Origin: Paenibacillus sp. 1011MAR3C5
GTDB lineage: Bacteria > Bacillota > Bacilli > Paenibacillales > Paenibacillaceae
Reading direction: 5' to 3'
DNA length: 64,000 bases
Assembly (NCBI RefSeq): GCF_003591485.1
Contig: NZ_QZCF01000007.1
Coordinates: 124,001 to 188,000 of the forward strand
Shown here: positions 16,001-25,468 of the stretch, piece by piece
How the letters are laid out: each line of letters begins with the position of its first letter
How positions within the stretch are numbered: position 1 is the stretch's first letter
Translations under genes and position numbers: made by a program
Notes under the pieces: model-generated
What the model saw: the letters and a program-made list of their open reading frames with translations, nothing else
What the model was told of the DNA's origin: nothing
Database searches by the model: none

Positions 16001-19000
16001 ATGTATCGTATGCGCAAGTTGTCCTTATTGCTATCTATTGCTATGCTGCTTCAATTCGCTTTGCCAGGCTGGTCATCATCGGAGACCGTTACGGCAGCGC
16101 CGGGAGGTCCAATTGTCACAAGCTTCTTCCCCGCTAAAAATTTGGACAATGTGCCGCTGCGCACGAGCTTGCGCCTGACCTTCGACGAAAATGTCAAGCT
16201 AGGCGCTTCTTCAACAAGCATTTACATATACAAAACAGAAAACAACACTCTGGTCGAGACGATCGGCGCCACAAGCGGCAGAGTATCGATATCCGGCAAT
16301 CAAGCGACGATTACCCCATCTCTCAGTTCAATCGGAGGCAGGTTCGAGCTGAATACCGAATATTATGTATTGATCGACCAAGGCGCTTTTGTCAACGACT
16401 CCAATGGAGCGTCTTATTTAGGGGTTCAGGATGCAACTACGTGGCGCTTCCGTACGGTGATTGTGGAAGACAACACGAAACCGCAGTATACATACCGGAG
16501 TCCGGAGGGCGATAATGCCTCCATAACGAGTCCAATTACAATATCCTTCAGCAAGCCTGTCTATGCGGCAAGCGGAGACATTGTGCTGGAATCAACGGAG
16601 GATAATCGCTATATTCCTGTGACATCTTCCAGTGTGACAGGCAGCGGGACATCTTATATCACAATCACGCCAGATGGGGCTCTTATGCCTAAAACGACTT
16701 ATCGCGTGCGTATTTCCGGCAGTAACTTCCAGGATTCGTCGGGCAACACCTTTGCCGGCATGACTTGGACATTCACAACGGGGACAGCGCCTGTCAATCT
16801 GGCAAGCAGCAATCCTTTTGTTCCTGCAAAAAACGCTACTCTCGTACCAACTACTGGGGCAGAGCTGATCATTCGCTTCGACCAGCAAATTCAGGCTAAT
16901 ACGAATAAATACATTGAAATTCGCAGAGTAAGCGACAACGTGGCGGCACAACGCATATTGGCGACATCCAGTTCGGTTAAAGTGGATTTCAACTCCGTTA
17001 CGATTAAACCGAATACCTTGGCACCGAATACGCCTTATTACGTTTGGATCGAGCCCGGTGCATTCTCCAGGCCTAGCCCTAACGCCAGTCAATGGTTCTA
17101 TGGCATAAGCTCCGCAACCGTATGGAATTTCACGACCGGATATGGCAATGATACTACACCTCCGAATGTGACAACTTATTCGCCAACCAGAGGCGGCACA
17201 TTGACGAGCTTGAACGGCAAGCTAACGTTAACCTTTAATAAAGAAGTATACTTAAACAGTGGCGATATTGAGATTCGACATGCCAATAGCGGCACGATCT
17301 TCCGTTCCATTCCAATCACTTCTACACGCGTGAAAGGCGCAGGGACAAAGGAGTTGACGATTGACGCGACGAGCCATGTATCCTCCAGCGATGCGGCCAA
17401 GTCCTTTGTCAATAACACGAGATACTACGTCACAATCGGCAGCCGTGCGATTAGAGACGGGGCGGGCAATTTCTTCCCGGGCATCTCCGGTTCCAGCGGC
17501 TGGTCCTTTATGGCGACACAAGATGATAAGAAGCCGAACATAGTCAGCCTGACGCCTGCGAACAATTCAAGCGTAGTGGAGATCAACGATACATTCAGAG
17601 CGACTTTCGATAAGCCAATTATGGTGTCATCGAATTCGTCCAAACAAATTAAATTTATTACTAAGGTTCAGGAAGGCTACCGCACGATTGTTGCGACCTA
17701 CTCTATTGATCCGGAAGACAATAAAAGCATAATCATTAATCCCGGCAGATTCGCGTTGTCACTGGATACACGTTACTTCGTAAACATCGACGAGGGTGCC
17801 GTCACAGACTTGGCGGGCAATGAATTCGCGGGTATTCTGAATGAATACCAGTGGACCTTCTTGACGAGAGGCGCGGATACAACGCCGCCTTCAATCTCTA
17901 GAACCGAAGTAAGCGGATCGACGATTCGTCTGATCTACAATGAGCCGTTGAAAGAAAGCTTAAAGCCGTCTGCGGCCAGCTTCTACGTTACAGTAGCGGG
18001 ATTGCCGCGGAACGTAACGGCTGTGAAGATTGAAGGGAATATCGTATTTGTATCCTTGGCGAGCAACGTGTCTGCTAATCAAAAGGTGACGTTGTCTTAC
18101 ACGAAGCCAGGCAATCCGCAAATCCGCGATTTGTCGGACAATGCGGCGGATACTTTAAACAATGTTGATATCTCAAATGGTGCTTCAAATACGAGCCCTG
18201 TCATCTCTAGTGCTACGGCATCGGGAACGACGGTTACGCTGAGATTCAGCGAGGAACTGATGAAGCCGCATGCCTACGCATACAGCCAGTTCACGATTAC
18301 CGTGGGCGGGGTCAACTATAGCGCCAATACATTAACGCAAAACGGCAATACCATTACATTGAACCTGTTCAGCTCGATTCCAAGTGGACAACAGGTGCAT
18401 ATTTCTTATAGCCCGATCAGCTATCCGCTTATCGGCATATCCGGCAACCATGTCACATCCTTCAGCAACTACCTGGCGAATTCGGGAAGCAGTGGCGGAG
18501 GCGGCACAGGAGGCACGACAGGCGCTCCGCAGATACAGAGCGTGTCGGCTTCAGGCAACATGGTATCGATCCGTTACAATCGGTCGCTGAATACAACATC
18601 AACGCCGGGTGCGTTCCAATTCAGCGTGCAAGCTGACAGCCAGACGAAATCCATAACTAACATCACGTTGTCCGGAGATTCGGTCATCTTGACATTGAGC
18701 TCCACCATCTCGAATCCTTCGACGATGCGAGTTTCCTATTACGGCAGCAGCAGCACTACGAAGGATATATACGGCAACGCTGCAGCGTCCTTCAATAGCT
18801 TGTCGATTACTAGTGGAACAGGCGGAGGCAGTACGGGAAGCATCTCGATGATTGGCGCTATCCTGAAAGGCAATCAGCTCACGATTTCCTTTAGCGAGAC
18901 ACTAGATCCGTCATACGTGCCGTCGAATAGTTTCTTTGTGGTAAGAGTTAAAGATTTGGTTCGGCTGGTGACAGGTGTCAAAGTGGAGGGAAGTACGGTC

Positions 19001-20437
19001 ATCTTGACACTCGATACCGCAGCCAAAGTGGGCGAAAAAACGGAAGTGACGTATTTAAGCAACTCCAACGGACTCCGTTCCATCTCGGGCAATACAGTCA
19101 ATGTTTTCAATAACGCCAATGTTGCGAATCAGACGACGATCCTGGATAGCTTGACTGGCGATTACGAGGCTGCCGATGGCGGCGGTGTCGGAATCTTGCC
19201 ATCCGCTTCCTCGATCACCAACGATACTTCTCCAGCAGGCGTATCAGCCAATCGTTATACATTGGTCAGCGAGAAGTTTATCGCGGCTGTTACGACTTCC
19301 AGAGATGCAGGCTTAACAAGTCCTCGAATTGTCTTCAAAGTACCGGATTATGAGAACGCAGCGCTAGTTGCCGTACCAATCGTGGCACTCGAGATGGCAA
19401 ACAGGCAAGGCGGAGACGTTACATTTGTTGTCCAGCATGGAGATGCGACGTTCGAGCTTCCGCTGAAGACACTGAACTTCACGGAGCTGTCCAGAGCGCT
19501 GAACGGCAGCGGATCAACTAACCATCTGTTGATGGCGATCGACAAAGGGAACTCTTCCAAGACACAAGCGCTGACCACAGCTTTGAACAGCTCCAGCGCA
19601 TCGATTATCGCCGGTCCGCTTAACTTTGAAATATGGGTCGTGAACGGCTCCAATAAGCAGGAAGTAACTAACTATAGCGGGTATGTCTCCAGGACACTTA
19701 AGACATCTGCAAGCGTGAATGAAAGCCAGTCGGCGGTTGTGTGGCTGGATTCGATTACAGGTACGCTATCCTATGTGCCTACTACCTTCAAGCAAGAAGG
19801 CGGTTCGACAAAAGCAACATTCAAGCGAAAAGGCAACAGCGCCTATGCGCTCGTGCGGAACACCAAGAGCTTCAGTGATATGGGCAAACATTGGTCGTCC
19901 GATACGGTTCAAATGATGGCGCGCAAGTTCATCGTTGAAGGACGTACTGCTACCGCCTATGAGCCGGACAAGCCGATTACACGCGGTGAATTCGCTACGT
20001 ATATTGCGAAAGGGCTGGGCTTAGCTGGCAACCGTGCGGCAGTAGCCAAGTTCAAGGATGTGAATGCGGACACGGTCATGGGCGCTTACATTGGCGCAGC
20101 GGCTTCGGCAGGTATCGTCAATGGTACGAGCAGTACGGCCTTTAAGCCAAACAATTTCATTACGCGTCAGGAAATGGCGGCAATGATGATGCGAGCGGCG
20201 AAGGTAGCCGGCATGAGCGTAAGCTTGCCGAGCTCGGCAGACTCCTATCTCCAGAAGTATACAGACCGCAGCAAGGTAAGCGCCTATGCGAAGACCAATA
20301 TGGCGGAGGCTGTGTACCTGGGCATTATCAACGGCAAAACAAACACAACGCTTAGCCCGGCGACGAACGCTTCGAGGGCAGAAGGCGCAGTTATGATTAT
20401 GCGTTTGCTGGAGAAAGCGGAATTTTTGAGCCAATAA
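16001..20437 (+). CDS. Exported Ig-like/SLH surface protein, 1478 aa
   Basis: A signal peptide (MRKLSLLLSIAMLLQFALPG) is followed by about five Big_5 (SbsA-type) Ig-like domains, each opening like VTSFFPAKNLDNVPLRTSLR and closing near WRFRT or WTFTT. Three to four SwmB-like repeats come next (for example ATASGTTVTLRFSEEL and ILKGNQLTISFSETLDP), joined by Gly/Ser linkers. A unique block precedes three C-terminal SLH repeats (from about 1305: SFSDMGKHWSSDTVQMMAR; KFKDVNADTVMGAYIGAAAS; KYTDRSKVSAYAKTNMAEAV). The SLH repeats bind pyruvylated polymer. The ATG at 16001 is eight bases from GAGGAG. No enzymatic motif is seen, so a structural or adhesive role is likely. Confidence 0.88.
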   Translation: MYRMRKLSLLLSIAMLLQFALPGWSSSETVTAAPGGPIVTSFFPAKNLDNVPLRTSLRLTFDENVKLGASSTSIYIYKTENNTLVETIGATSGRVSISGNQATITPSLSSIGGRFELNTEYYVLIDQGAFVNDSNGASYLGVQDATTWRFRTVIVEDNTKPQYTYRSPEGDNASITSPITISFSKPVYAASGDIVLESTEDNRYIPVTSSSVTGSGTSYITITPDGALMPKTTYRVRISGSNFQDSSGNTFAGMTWTFTTGTAPVNLASSNPFVPAKNATLVPTTGAELIIRFDQQIQANTNKYIEIRRVSDNVAAQRILATSSSVKVDFNSVTIKPNTLAPNTPYYVWIEPGAFSRPSPNASQWFYGISSATVWNFTTGYGNDTTPPNVTTYSPTRGGTLTSLNGKLTLTFNKEVYLNSGDIEIRHANSGTIFRSIPITSTRVKGAGTKELTIDATSHVSSSDAAKSFVNNTRYYVTIGSRAIRDGAGNFFPGISGSSGWSFMATQDDKKPNIVSLTPANNSSVVEINDTFRATFDKPIMVSSNSSKQIKFITKVQEGYRTIVATYSIDPEDNKSIIINPGRFALSLDTRYFVNIDEGAVTDLAGNEFAGILNEYQWTFLTRGADTTPPSISRTEVSGSTIRLIYNEPLKESLKPSAASFYVTVAGLPRNVTAVKIEGNIVFVSLASNVSANQKVTLSYTKPGNPQIRDLSDNAADTLNNVDISNGASNTSPVISSATASGTTVTLRFSEELMKPHAYAYSQFTITVGGVNYSANTLTQNGNTITLNLFSSIPSGQQVHISYSPISYPLIGISGNHVTSFSNYLANSGSSGGGGTGGTTGAPQIQSVSASGNMVSIRYNRSLNTTSTPGAFQFSVQADSQTKSITNITLSGDSVILTLSSTISNPSTMRVSYYGSSSTTKDIYGNAAASFNSLSITSGTGGGSTGSISMIGAILKGNQLTISFSETLDPSYVPSNSFFVVRVKDLVRLVTGVKVEGSTVILTLDTAAKVGEKTEVTYLSNSNGLRSISGNTVNVFNNANVANQTTILDSLTGDYEAADGGGVGILPSASSITNDTSPAGVSANRYTLVSEKFIAAVTTSRDAGLTSPRIVFKVPDYENAALVAVPIVALEMANRQGGDVTFVVQHGDATFELPLKTLNFTELSRALNGSGSTNHLLMAIDKGNSSKTQALTTALNSSSASIIAGPLNFEIWVVNGSNKQEVTNYSGYVSRTLKTSASVNESQSAVVWLDSITGTLSYVPTTFKQEGGSTKATFKRKGNSAYALVRNTKSFSDMGKHWSSDTVQMMARKFIVEGRTATAYEPDKPITRGEFATYIAKGLGLAGNRAAVAKFKDVNADTVMGAYIGAAASAGIVNGTSSTAFKPNNFITRQEMAAMMMRAAKVAGMSVSLPSSADSYLQKYTDRSKVSAYAKTNMAEAVYLGIINGKTNTTLSPATNASRAEGAVMIMRLLEKAEFLSQ

Positions 20438-20445
20438 AACAGATA

Positions 20446-20499
20446 AAATAGGACCTTTGCTCGGCGGGAAATAACCTCCGGGTATAAGGTCCTATTTTT
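20446..20499 (+). terminator. Terminator after the Ig-like/SLH gene
   Basis: AAATAGGACCTT pairs with AAGGTCCTATTT around a 28-base loop that can itself pair in part. A T run follows. Confidence 0.8.
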
Positions 20500-20666
20500 G
20501 TCACAAGAGCTAATTCTTTTGGCTGACTACCCTTCAAGATGCAGGTATATAGCTAATATCTATCGCTTGGGAAATAGTGATAGCAGTCTTTTATGGACGG
20601 AACTTTTATCCCATTCTTGTAGTCTATACTAAGTAGTTACATAGAGATGGGAGAGTTGCTAGAATT

Positions 20667-23372
20667 ATGAGCAAGCGATCAGACAGCTTTGGTCGGCAGA
20701 AGAGCAGAGTGAGTAGAAGAGTCGTCATTATTGCAGTTAGCGGAGTATTATTAGCGCAACCTATAGCCGGCTTGCTTCCGGGTAATGGAGCATCCTTTAT
20801 CTTATCGCAGGCGGAAGCTGCAACCGCAGCGCCTGTTTTGAAGCTTAAGCAGTCACAGATCATTACAGCGGGTGCTAAGCGAATGGATTATGTCTGGCAT
20901 ACAACCAGAAGCAATAAGGCTGTCAAAACCGATGTGCATGTCATTGAAGTGGATCTGACGAATCCGCATGTAACATTAAATGCCATGAGCGGCAGGAATA
21001 ATAATGTCGGACAGCGAAACAATATTTTGAACATGACAAAAGAAAGCGGAGCAGTCGCAGGGATTAACGGCGATGTGTTCGTAATGGCGAATGAAGGAGC
21101 GCCGCTCGGAGCGCAAATCACAAGCGGGACGTTGATGGTCAGCCCATCGAAACTGAATGGCATGTACGCGTTTGCCATGACGACAGACCGCAAGCCGATG
21201 ATTGATGCGTTTACCTTCAGCGGAACGGTAACTGCGGAGAACGGCCAGACGTTCGCGATTGAAGGCCTCAACCAATCGACTTATACACCGGAGATTGCGG
21301 GCGTGACTTATAGTCATGTAGACAACCTGTTCATCTACACAAGCGCTTGGGGCGGAGCGGAGAGACCGAGAAATTCTGCAACTAAACCGACCGAGGTTCT
21401 GGTTCGTAATGGCATCGTCGAGCAAATAAGCGATAATGAACCGATTCCGGGAGCTGTTCCGGCGGACGGGTATATTTTGCGCGGGCATGGCAAAGCTGCT
21501 GCTTTCATCAAAGCGAATGTACAGGTGGGGCAGGCCGTGGCATCGGATTATACTCTTGTCTCGCAGACGACTAAGCAGCCTGTCGATACTTCGACTCTGC
21601 AAATGCTGGTGGGCGGACATACGCTTCTTGTCGACAATGGGGCCGCGTCTGCATTTTCCAGAGATATTCAAGGTGTAAGCGGTTCATCCTTTACATCCCG
21701 TACAGGGATCGGCTATTCGAAGGATGGAACGAAGGTGTACATGATTACAAGCGAAAGATCCGGCAGCAATACCGGACTAAGCTTGAGAGAGCTCCAGCAG
21801 ATTATGGTGCAGCTAGGCGTGCACAAAGGCGTTAATATGGATGGAGGCGGCTCGACTACGATGACCGAGCGTCCCCTGGGTACAACGAATCTGCAGCTGG
21901 CTCATCCGACGCAGGAGAGCTCACAGCGCTCCGTATCGAACGGGATTGGCGTCTTCACAACTGCTCCGCAAGGGACGGTCAGAGGCATGTCCGTCTACGG
22001 CTCCAACATTATGTTGCTCGGCCAAACAGCCAAATATGCGGTAAGTGCCTATGATACATACTACAATCCAATTACAGTAGATCCGACGACGCTGACTTGG
22101 ACTTCATCGGCTGCGGTAGGCAAGTTTGAACAAAACGCATTTACGGCAAGCAAAATAGGCAAAACCACATTTACAGCCAAATCGGGTAATTTGGAAGCGA
22201 AGTACGAAGTCGAGGTCATTGGCCAGGATCAGATCGCCTCAATGAAAATCAACACTTCGGCCGGCATGCTGACGCCTGGCAGTTCGGTGAGCGTTCCGAT
22301 TACAGTGAAGCTGAAAAACGGCAAAACGTACAACCTGACAGGCGATTCCTTGAAGTGGGAATTTGTTGGCTTCGAGGGTACTTATCAGAACGGTTCCATT
22401 ACTGTTAACAGCGTAGATGAAAAAACGACGACGGGTTATGCAGTCGGAAGCTACGATGGGTACGGGGCGATGATTCCGTTCGTTAAAGGAGAAGAAGCGG
22501 TTGTCGTCGAGGATTTCGAGGTTTCCCGCTATGCCATCACATCTCAGGTGACGCCTGCGGATGCGACAAAGGGCGGCGTGAAGCTCATTAGCGACCTGCC
22601 GGATCAAACAAGCCGCGGTCTGCAGATTTCTTATGACTTCTCGGCAGGAACGGGTACAAGAGCCTCCTATGCGGTATTCGGCACCAATGGTGTAACGCTT
22701 GCCGGCTCGCCAACCTCGATGACGATGGACGTTTACAGCGATAACAGCAAGAACTGGGTAAGGGCCGAAGTGGTTGACGCAAGCGGCAAGACCCATCTGC
22801 TGGACGTGGCGAAGGAACTGAATTGGGATGGCTGGAAAAACGTCAAAATCGACGTGGGAAGCGCGGGTATTGCATTCCCGGCCAAGCTGAAGCGCATTTA
22901 CGTGGTGACGATTGATCAGAACAGCGACAAGAAGGCGCCTTCCGGAGCTATTGCGATTGATAATATTATTCTTCGTACAGCTGCAGATGTGAAGGAGCCG
23001 GCAAGAGCGTCAATCGTTATGAATATTGGCAACACGCAAGCATCTGTCAACGGCAAGGGGATTAAGCTGGAGGCGGCGCCGCTGATTCAGCAAGGCTCAA
23101 CTTACGTGCCGCTGCGGTTTGTCTCGGAAGCGATGGGTGCCGAGGTGCTCTACGACGAGAAGACCCGGAAGGTAACGGTACTGCGGGGAAGTCAAATGAT
23201 TGAGATGACAATCGGTCAGAAGGATTATATGCTGAACGGCGTACGGAACACGTCAGATGTAGCGCCATTTACGCGTAATGGCAGAACGCTAATTCCGGTT
23301 CGGTTGTTCTCGGAAAAGCTGGGCTTCAAAGTGGGCTACGATGAGAAAGCCAAAAAAGTTACCATAGAATAG
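20667..23372 (+). CDS. Exported phosphodiester glycosidase with copper-amine-oxidase-N domains
   Basis: The N-terminus is hydrophobic (VVIIAVSGVLLAQPIAGLLP) with a cleavage region near AEAAT (52-56). A NAGPA-type phosphodiester glycosidase domain (PF09992) spans about 95-435 with AGINGDVF, RTGIGYSKDG and GVNMDGGGSTTM, the usual core motifs. A beta-rich middle is followed by two half-repeats of the copper-amine-oxidase N-terminal type (about 785-900; STYVPLRFVSEAMGAEV and RTLIPVRLFSEKLGFKV), which are common wall-associated modules in Paenibacillus. Family members hydrolyse sugar phosphodiesters, and homologues act on teichoic-acid-like or GlcNAc-phosphodiester material, so a wall-polymer substrate is plausible. 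No terminator separates it from degS. Confidence 0.87.
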   Translation: MSKRSDSFGRQKSRVSRRVVIIAVSGVLLAQPIAGLLPGNGASFILSQAEAATAAPVLKLKQSQIITAGAKRMDYVWHTTRSNKAVKTDVHVIEVDLTNPHVTLNAMSGRNNNVGQRNNILNMTKESGAVAGINGDVFVMANEGAPLGAQITSGTLMVSPSKLNGMYAFAMTTDRKPMIDAFTFSGTVTAENGQTFAIEGLNQSTYTPEIAGVTYSHVDNLFIYTSAWGGAERPRNSATKPTEVLVRNGIVEQISDNEPIPGAVPADGYILRGHGKAAAFIKANVQVGQAVASDYTLVSQTTKQPVDTSTLQMLVGGHTLLVDNGAASAFSRDIQGVSGSSFTSRTGIGYSKDGTKVYMITSERSGSNTGLSLRELQQIMVQLGVHKGVNMDGGGSTTMTERPLGTTNLQLAHPTQESSQRSVSNGIGVFTTAPQGTVRGMSVYGSNIMLLGQTAKYAVSAYDTYYNPITVDPTTLTWTSSAAVGKFEQNAFTASKIGKTTFTAKSGNLEAKYEVEVIGQDQIASMKINTSAGMLTPGSSVSVPITVKLKNGKTYNLTGDSLKWEFVGFEGTYQNGSITVNSVDEKTTTGYAVGSYDGYGAMIPFVKGEEAVVVEDFEVSRYAITSQVTPADATKGGVKLISDLPDQTSRGLQISYDFSAGTGTRASYAVFGTNGVTLAGSPTSMTMDVYSDNSKNWVRAEVVDASGKTHLLDVAKELNWDGWKNVKIDVGSAGIAFPAKLKRIYVVTIDQNSDKKAPSGAIAIDNIILRTAADVKEPARASIVMNIGNTQASVNGKGIKLEAAPLIQQGSTYVPLRFVSEAMGAEVLYDEKTRKVTVLRGSQMIEMTIGQKDYMLNGVRNTSDVAPFTRNGRTLIPVRLFSEKLGFKVGYDEKAKKVTIE

Positions 23373-23398
23373 CTAGACGGAGTATGGCTAAAGTGTGG

Positions 23399-23404
23399 TA
23401 TGAT
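23399..23404 (+). promoter_or_regulatory. Possible extended -10 promoter for degS
   Basis: TATGAT (23399-23404) is preceded by TG one base upstream, an extended -10. There is no good -35. It lies 42 bases before the degS start. Confidence 0.35.
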
Positions 23405-23445
23405 AAAGAGGAATATCCTTTTTCGATGGGGAGTGCCTAGCCGCA

Positions 23446-24633
23446 GTGGATCACCTTACGGTCGATATTAACAGAGTAATCTCGAATGCCATTCAAGTCA
23501 TGGAGGATAGCAAATATCAAATCTATGAAATATGTGAATCGGCACGAACGGAGCTGGAAGCACTAGAGTCTGAGCTCGAACAAGTGCTTCAGGAGACAGT
23601 CCGGACGATCGATAAGGTAGACCAATTGGAGCAGGAGTACCGGCGTGCGCGTATGCGTCTGACGGAAGTCAGCCGAGACTTCGTACGGTATAAGGAAGAG
23701 GATATTAAGTCCGCTTACGAGAAGGCCACTCAGATCCAATTGGATCTCATGGTGTATCGCGAGAAAGAAAATTACTTGAAGTCTCGCAGGGATGACCTTC
23801 AGAAGCGGGTGCGCAATGTTGAGAAATCGATTGAGCGCGCGGAGATGATCGGTTCCCAGATCAATGTGGTGCTGGAATATTTGTCGGGGGATCTGAATCA
23901 GGTTACACGCATTATTGAATCAGCCAAGACCAGGCAGCTACTGGGATTGAAAATTATATTGGCGCAGGAGGAGGAGCGAAAGCGCATTGCGAGGGAGATT
24001 CATGACGGCCCAGCGCAGTCGCTTGCGAACATTGTCCTGCGTACCGAGATTGCGGAGCGCATGCTTATCAAGCAACAGTTCGAGCTGGTGCAAGATGAGC
24101 TGGTGGATCTCAAGAGCCAGGTGCGTTCCGGACTTGAGGAAATCAGAAAAATCATATTTAACCTTCGTCCAATGGCGCTAGACGATCTTGGTCTGGTGCC
24201 TACGCTGCGTAAATTCGCCCAGGACTTCGAGGAGAAGTCCAGGGTTCATACCGTATTCGAGCTGACGGGGAAGGAAATTCGGCTGCCTTCTGCAATGGAG
24301 GCAGCCATCTACCGGATGGTACAGGAAGCGTTCTCCAATATTTTGAAACATGCGAACGCTTCCCATGTGACTCTGGATATCTATTACAGCCCGCAGCTTA
24401 TTACATTGACGATTCAGGATAACGGGAATGGCTTTCTGGTAGGCTTGGACGATCAGCCTACCAGCCGCAATTCCCATTTTGGCCTGGTTGGCATGAGGGA
24501 GCGCGTGGAATTGATCGAGGGAAGGATGGTTATAGACTCAAAACCTGGGCAGGGAACGAAGATTGTAATAGACATTCCAACAACTTCCGAACATAGAAAG
24601 GAGAATGAGAGTAATGAACCAGATATCGGCTAG
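23446..24633 (+). CDS. degS: Sensor histidine kinase DegS
   Basis: DegS is a cytoplasmic sensor kinase that phosphorylates DegU. An N-terminal coiled-coil region of about 165 residues with no membrane segment is followed by the HisKA_3 phosphoacceptor EEERKRIAREIHDGPAQS (His186) and an HATPase domain (MVQEAFSNILKHANASHV, NGNGF, then GLVGMRERVELIEGR). At 395 aa it is close to the Bacillus homologue. The start is GTG, supported by GGGGAG about 12 bases upstream; this is slightly long but there is no better codon. The 3' end overlaps degU by 20 bases, so the two are co-translated. DegS-DegU controls exoenzymes, competence and motility in Bacillus, which fits its place before comF and flagellar genes. 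Confidence 0.95.
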   Translation: MDHLTVDINRVISNAIQVMEDSKYQIYEICESARTELEALESELEQVLQETVRTIDKVDQLEQEYRRARMRLTEVSRDFVRYKEEDIKSAYEKATQIQLDLMVYREKENYLKSRRDDLQKRVRNVEKSIERAEMIGSQINVVLEYLSGDLNQVTRIIESAKTRQLLGLKIILAQEEERKRIAREIHDGPAQSLANIVLRTEIAERMLIKQQFELVQDELVDLKSQVRSGLEEIRKIIFNLRPMALDDLGLVPTLRKFAQDFEEKSRVHTVFELTGKEIRLPSAMEAAIYRMVQEAFSNILKHANASHVTLDIYYSPQLITLTIQDNGNGFLVGLDDQPTSRNSHFGLVGMRERVELIEGRMVIDSKPGQGTKIVIDIPTTSEHRKENESNEPDIG

Positions 24634-25342
24634 CAGTTCCACTAAGATTAAAATTCTATTGGCTGATGACCATCAGCTTTTTCGTGAAGGATTAAAGCGC
24701 ATTCTTAATATGGAAAACGATATAGAAGTAATCGGCGAGTGCGGTGATGGCATACAGGTATTGGAATTCTGCAATCACACCATTCCAGAAATCGTACTCA
24801 TGGACATCAACATGCCGATCGAGACGGGGGTTGTCACCACAGAGCGTCTGAAGGGGATGTTCCCGGACGTTAAGGTTATTATTCTATCGATTCACGATGA
24901 TGAAAGCTATGTTTTTGAGACGCTTCGCAAAGGTGCGACAGGGTACCTGCTGAAGGATATGGAGGCTGAGTCGCTCATTAATGCGATCCGCTCCGTACAC
25001 CACGGACATTCCTATATTCACCCCAAGGTGACGGGCAAGCTGATTAATCAGCTACGCCGCATGACATACCTGGATGAGATGGGGGTTGCTTCTGGTGCGG
25101 CAGCCGCAAAGGAGCCAGGCGTAAAATATATTGCAACAGAAGAGAGCCCGCTAACGCGCCGTGAGGCGGAAGTGCTCCGACTGATGGCGGAGGGCAAGAG
25201 CAACAAGATGATTGGCGAATTTCTGTTTATTAGCGAGAAGACGGTTAAAAACCATGTCAGCAGCATTCTGCAGAAGATGGAAGTCGACGATCGCACGCAA
25301 GCTGTTATTAATTCCATTAAGTTTGGCTGGGTTACGCTTTAA
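24614..25342 (+). CDS. degU: Response regulator DegU
   Basis: NarL/FixJ-type regulator. The receiver domain has the acidic pair Asp18-Asp19, phosphoacceptor Asp64 in VLMDINMP, and the Lys in LLKD near 115. A linker leads to a LuxR-type helix-turn-helix ([20 protein letters not shown], then [18 protein letters not shown]). At 242 aa it matches DegU. The ATG at 24614 is ten bases from GGAG (24600-24603); the ATG at 24605 touches the ribosome site and is rejected. It overlaps the end of degS. A bidirectional terminator follows, shared with the convergent LPXTG gene. Confidence 0.95.
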   Translation: MNQISASSSTKIKILLADDHQLFREGLKRILNMENDIEVIGECGDGIQVLEFCNHTIPEIVLMDINMPIETGVVTTERLKGMFPDVKVIILSIHDDESYVFETLRKGATGYLLKDMEAESLINAIRSVHHGHSYIHPKVTGKLINQLRRMTYLDEMGVASGAAAAKEPGVKYIATEESPLTRREAEVLRLMAEGKSNKMIGEFLFISEKTVKNHVSSILQKMEVDDRTQAVINSIKFGWVTL

Positions 25343-25376
25343 CGATAAATAGCTATTATTCCATTTATTCAATGGC

Positions 25377-25424
25377 AACAAAGCCCTTGAGGCAAGCATC
25401 GCTTGCTCCAAGGGCTTTGTTCGT
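25377..25424. terminator. Bidirectional terminator between degU and the LPXTG gene
   Basis: A stem of about 20 bp (AACAAAGCCCTTGA.GGCAAGC against GCTTGCTCCAAGGGCTTTGTT) with a three-base loop serves both convergent units. Confidence 0.88.
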
Positions 25425-25468
25425 TGTTGCTTATAGAGATGAGCTTACTGGATTGCTCTCAAACATTG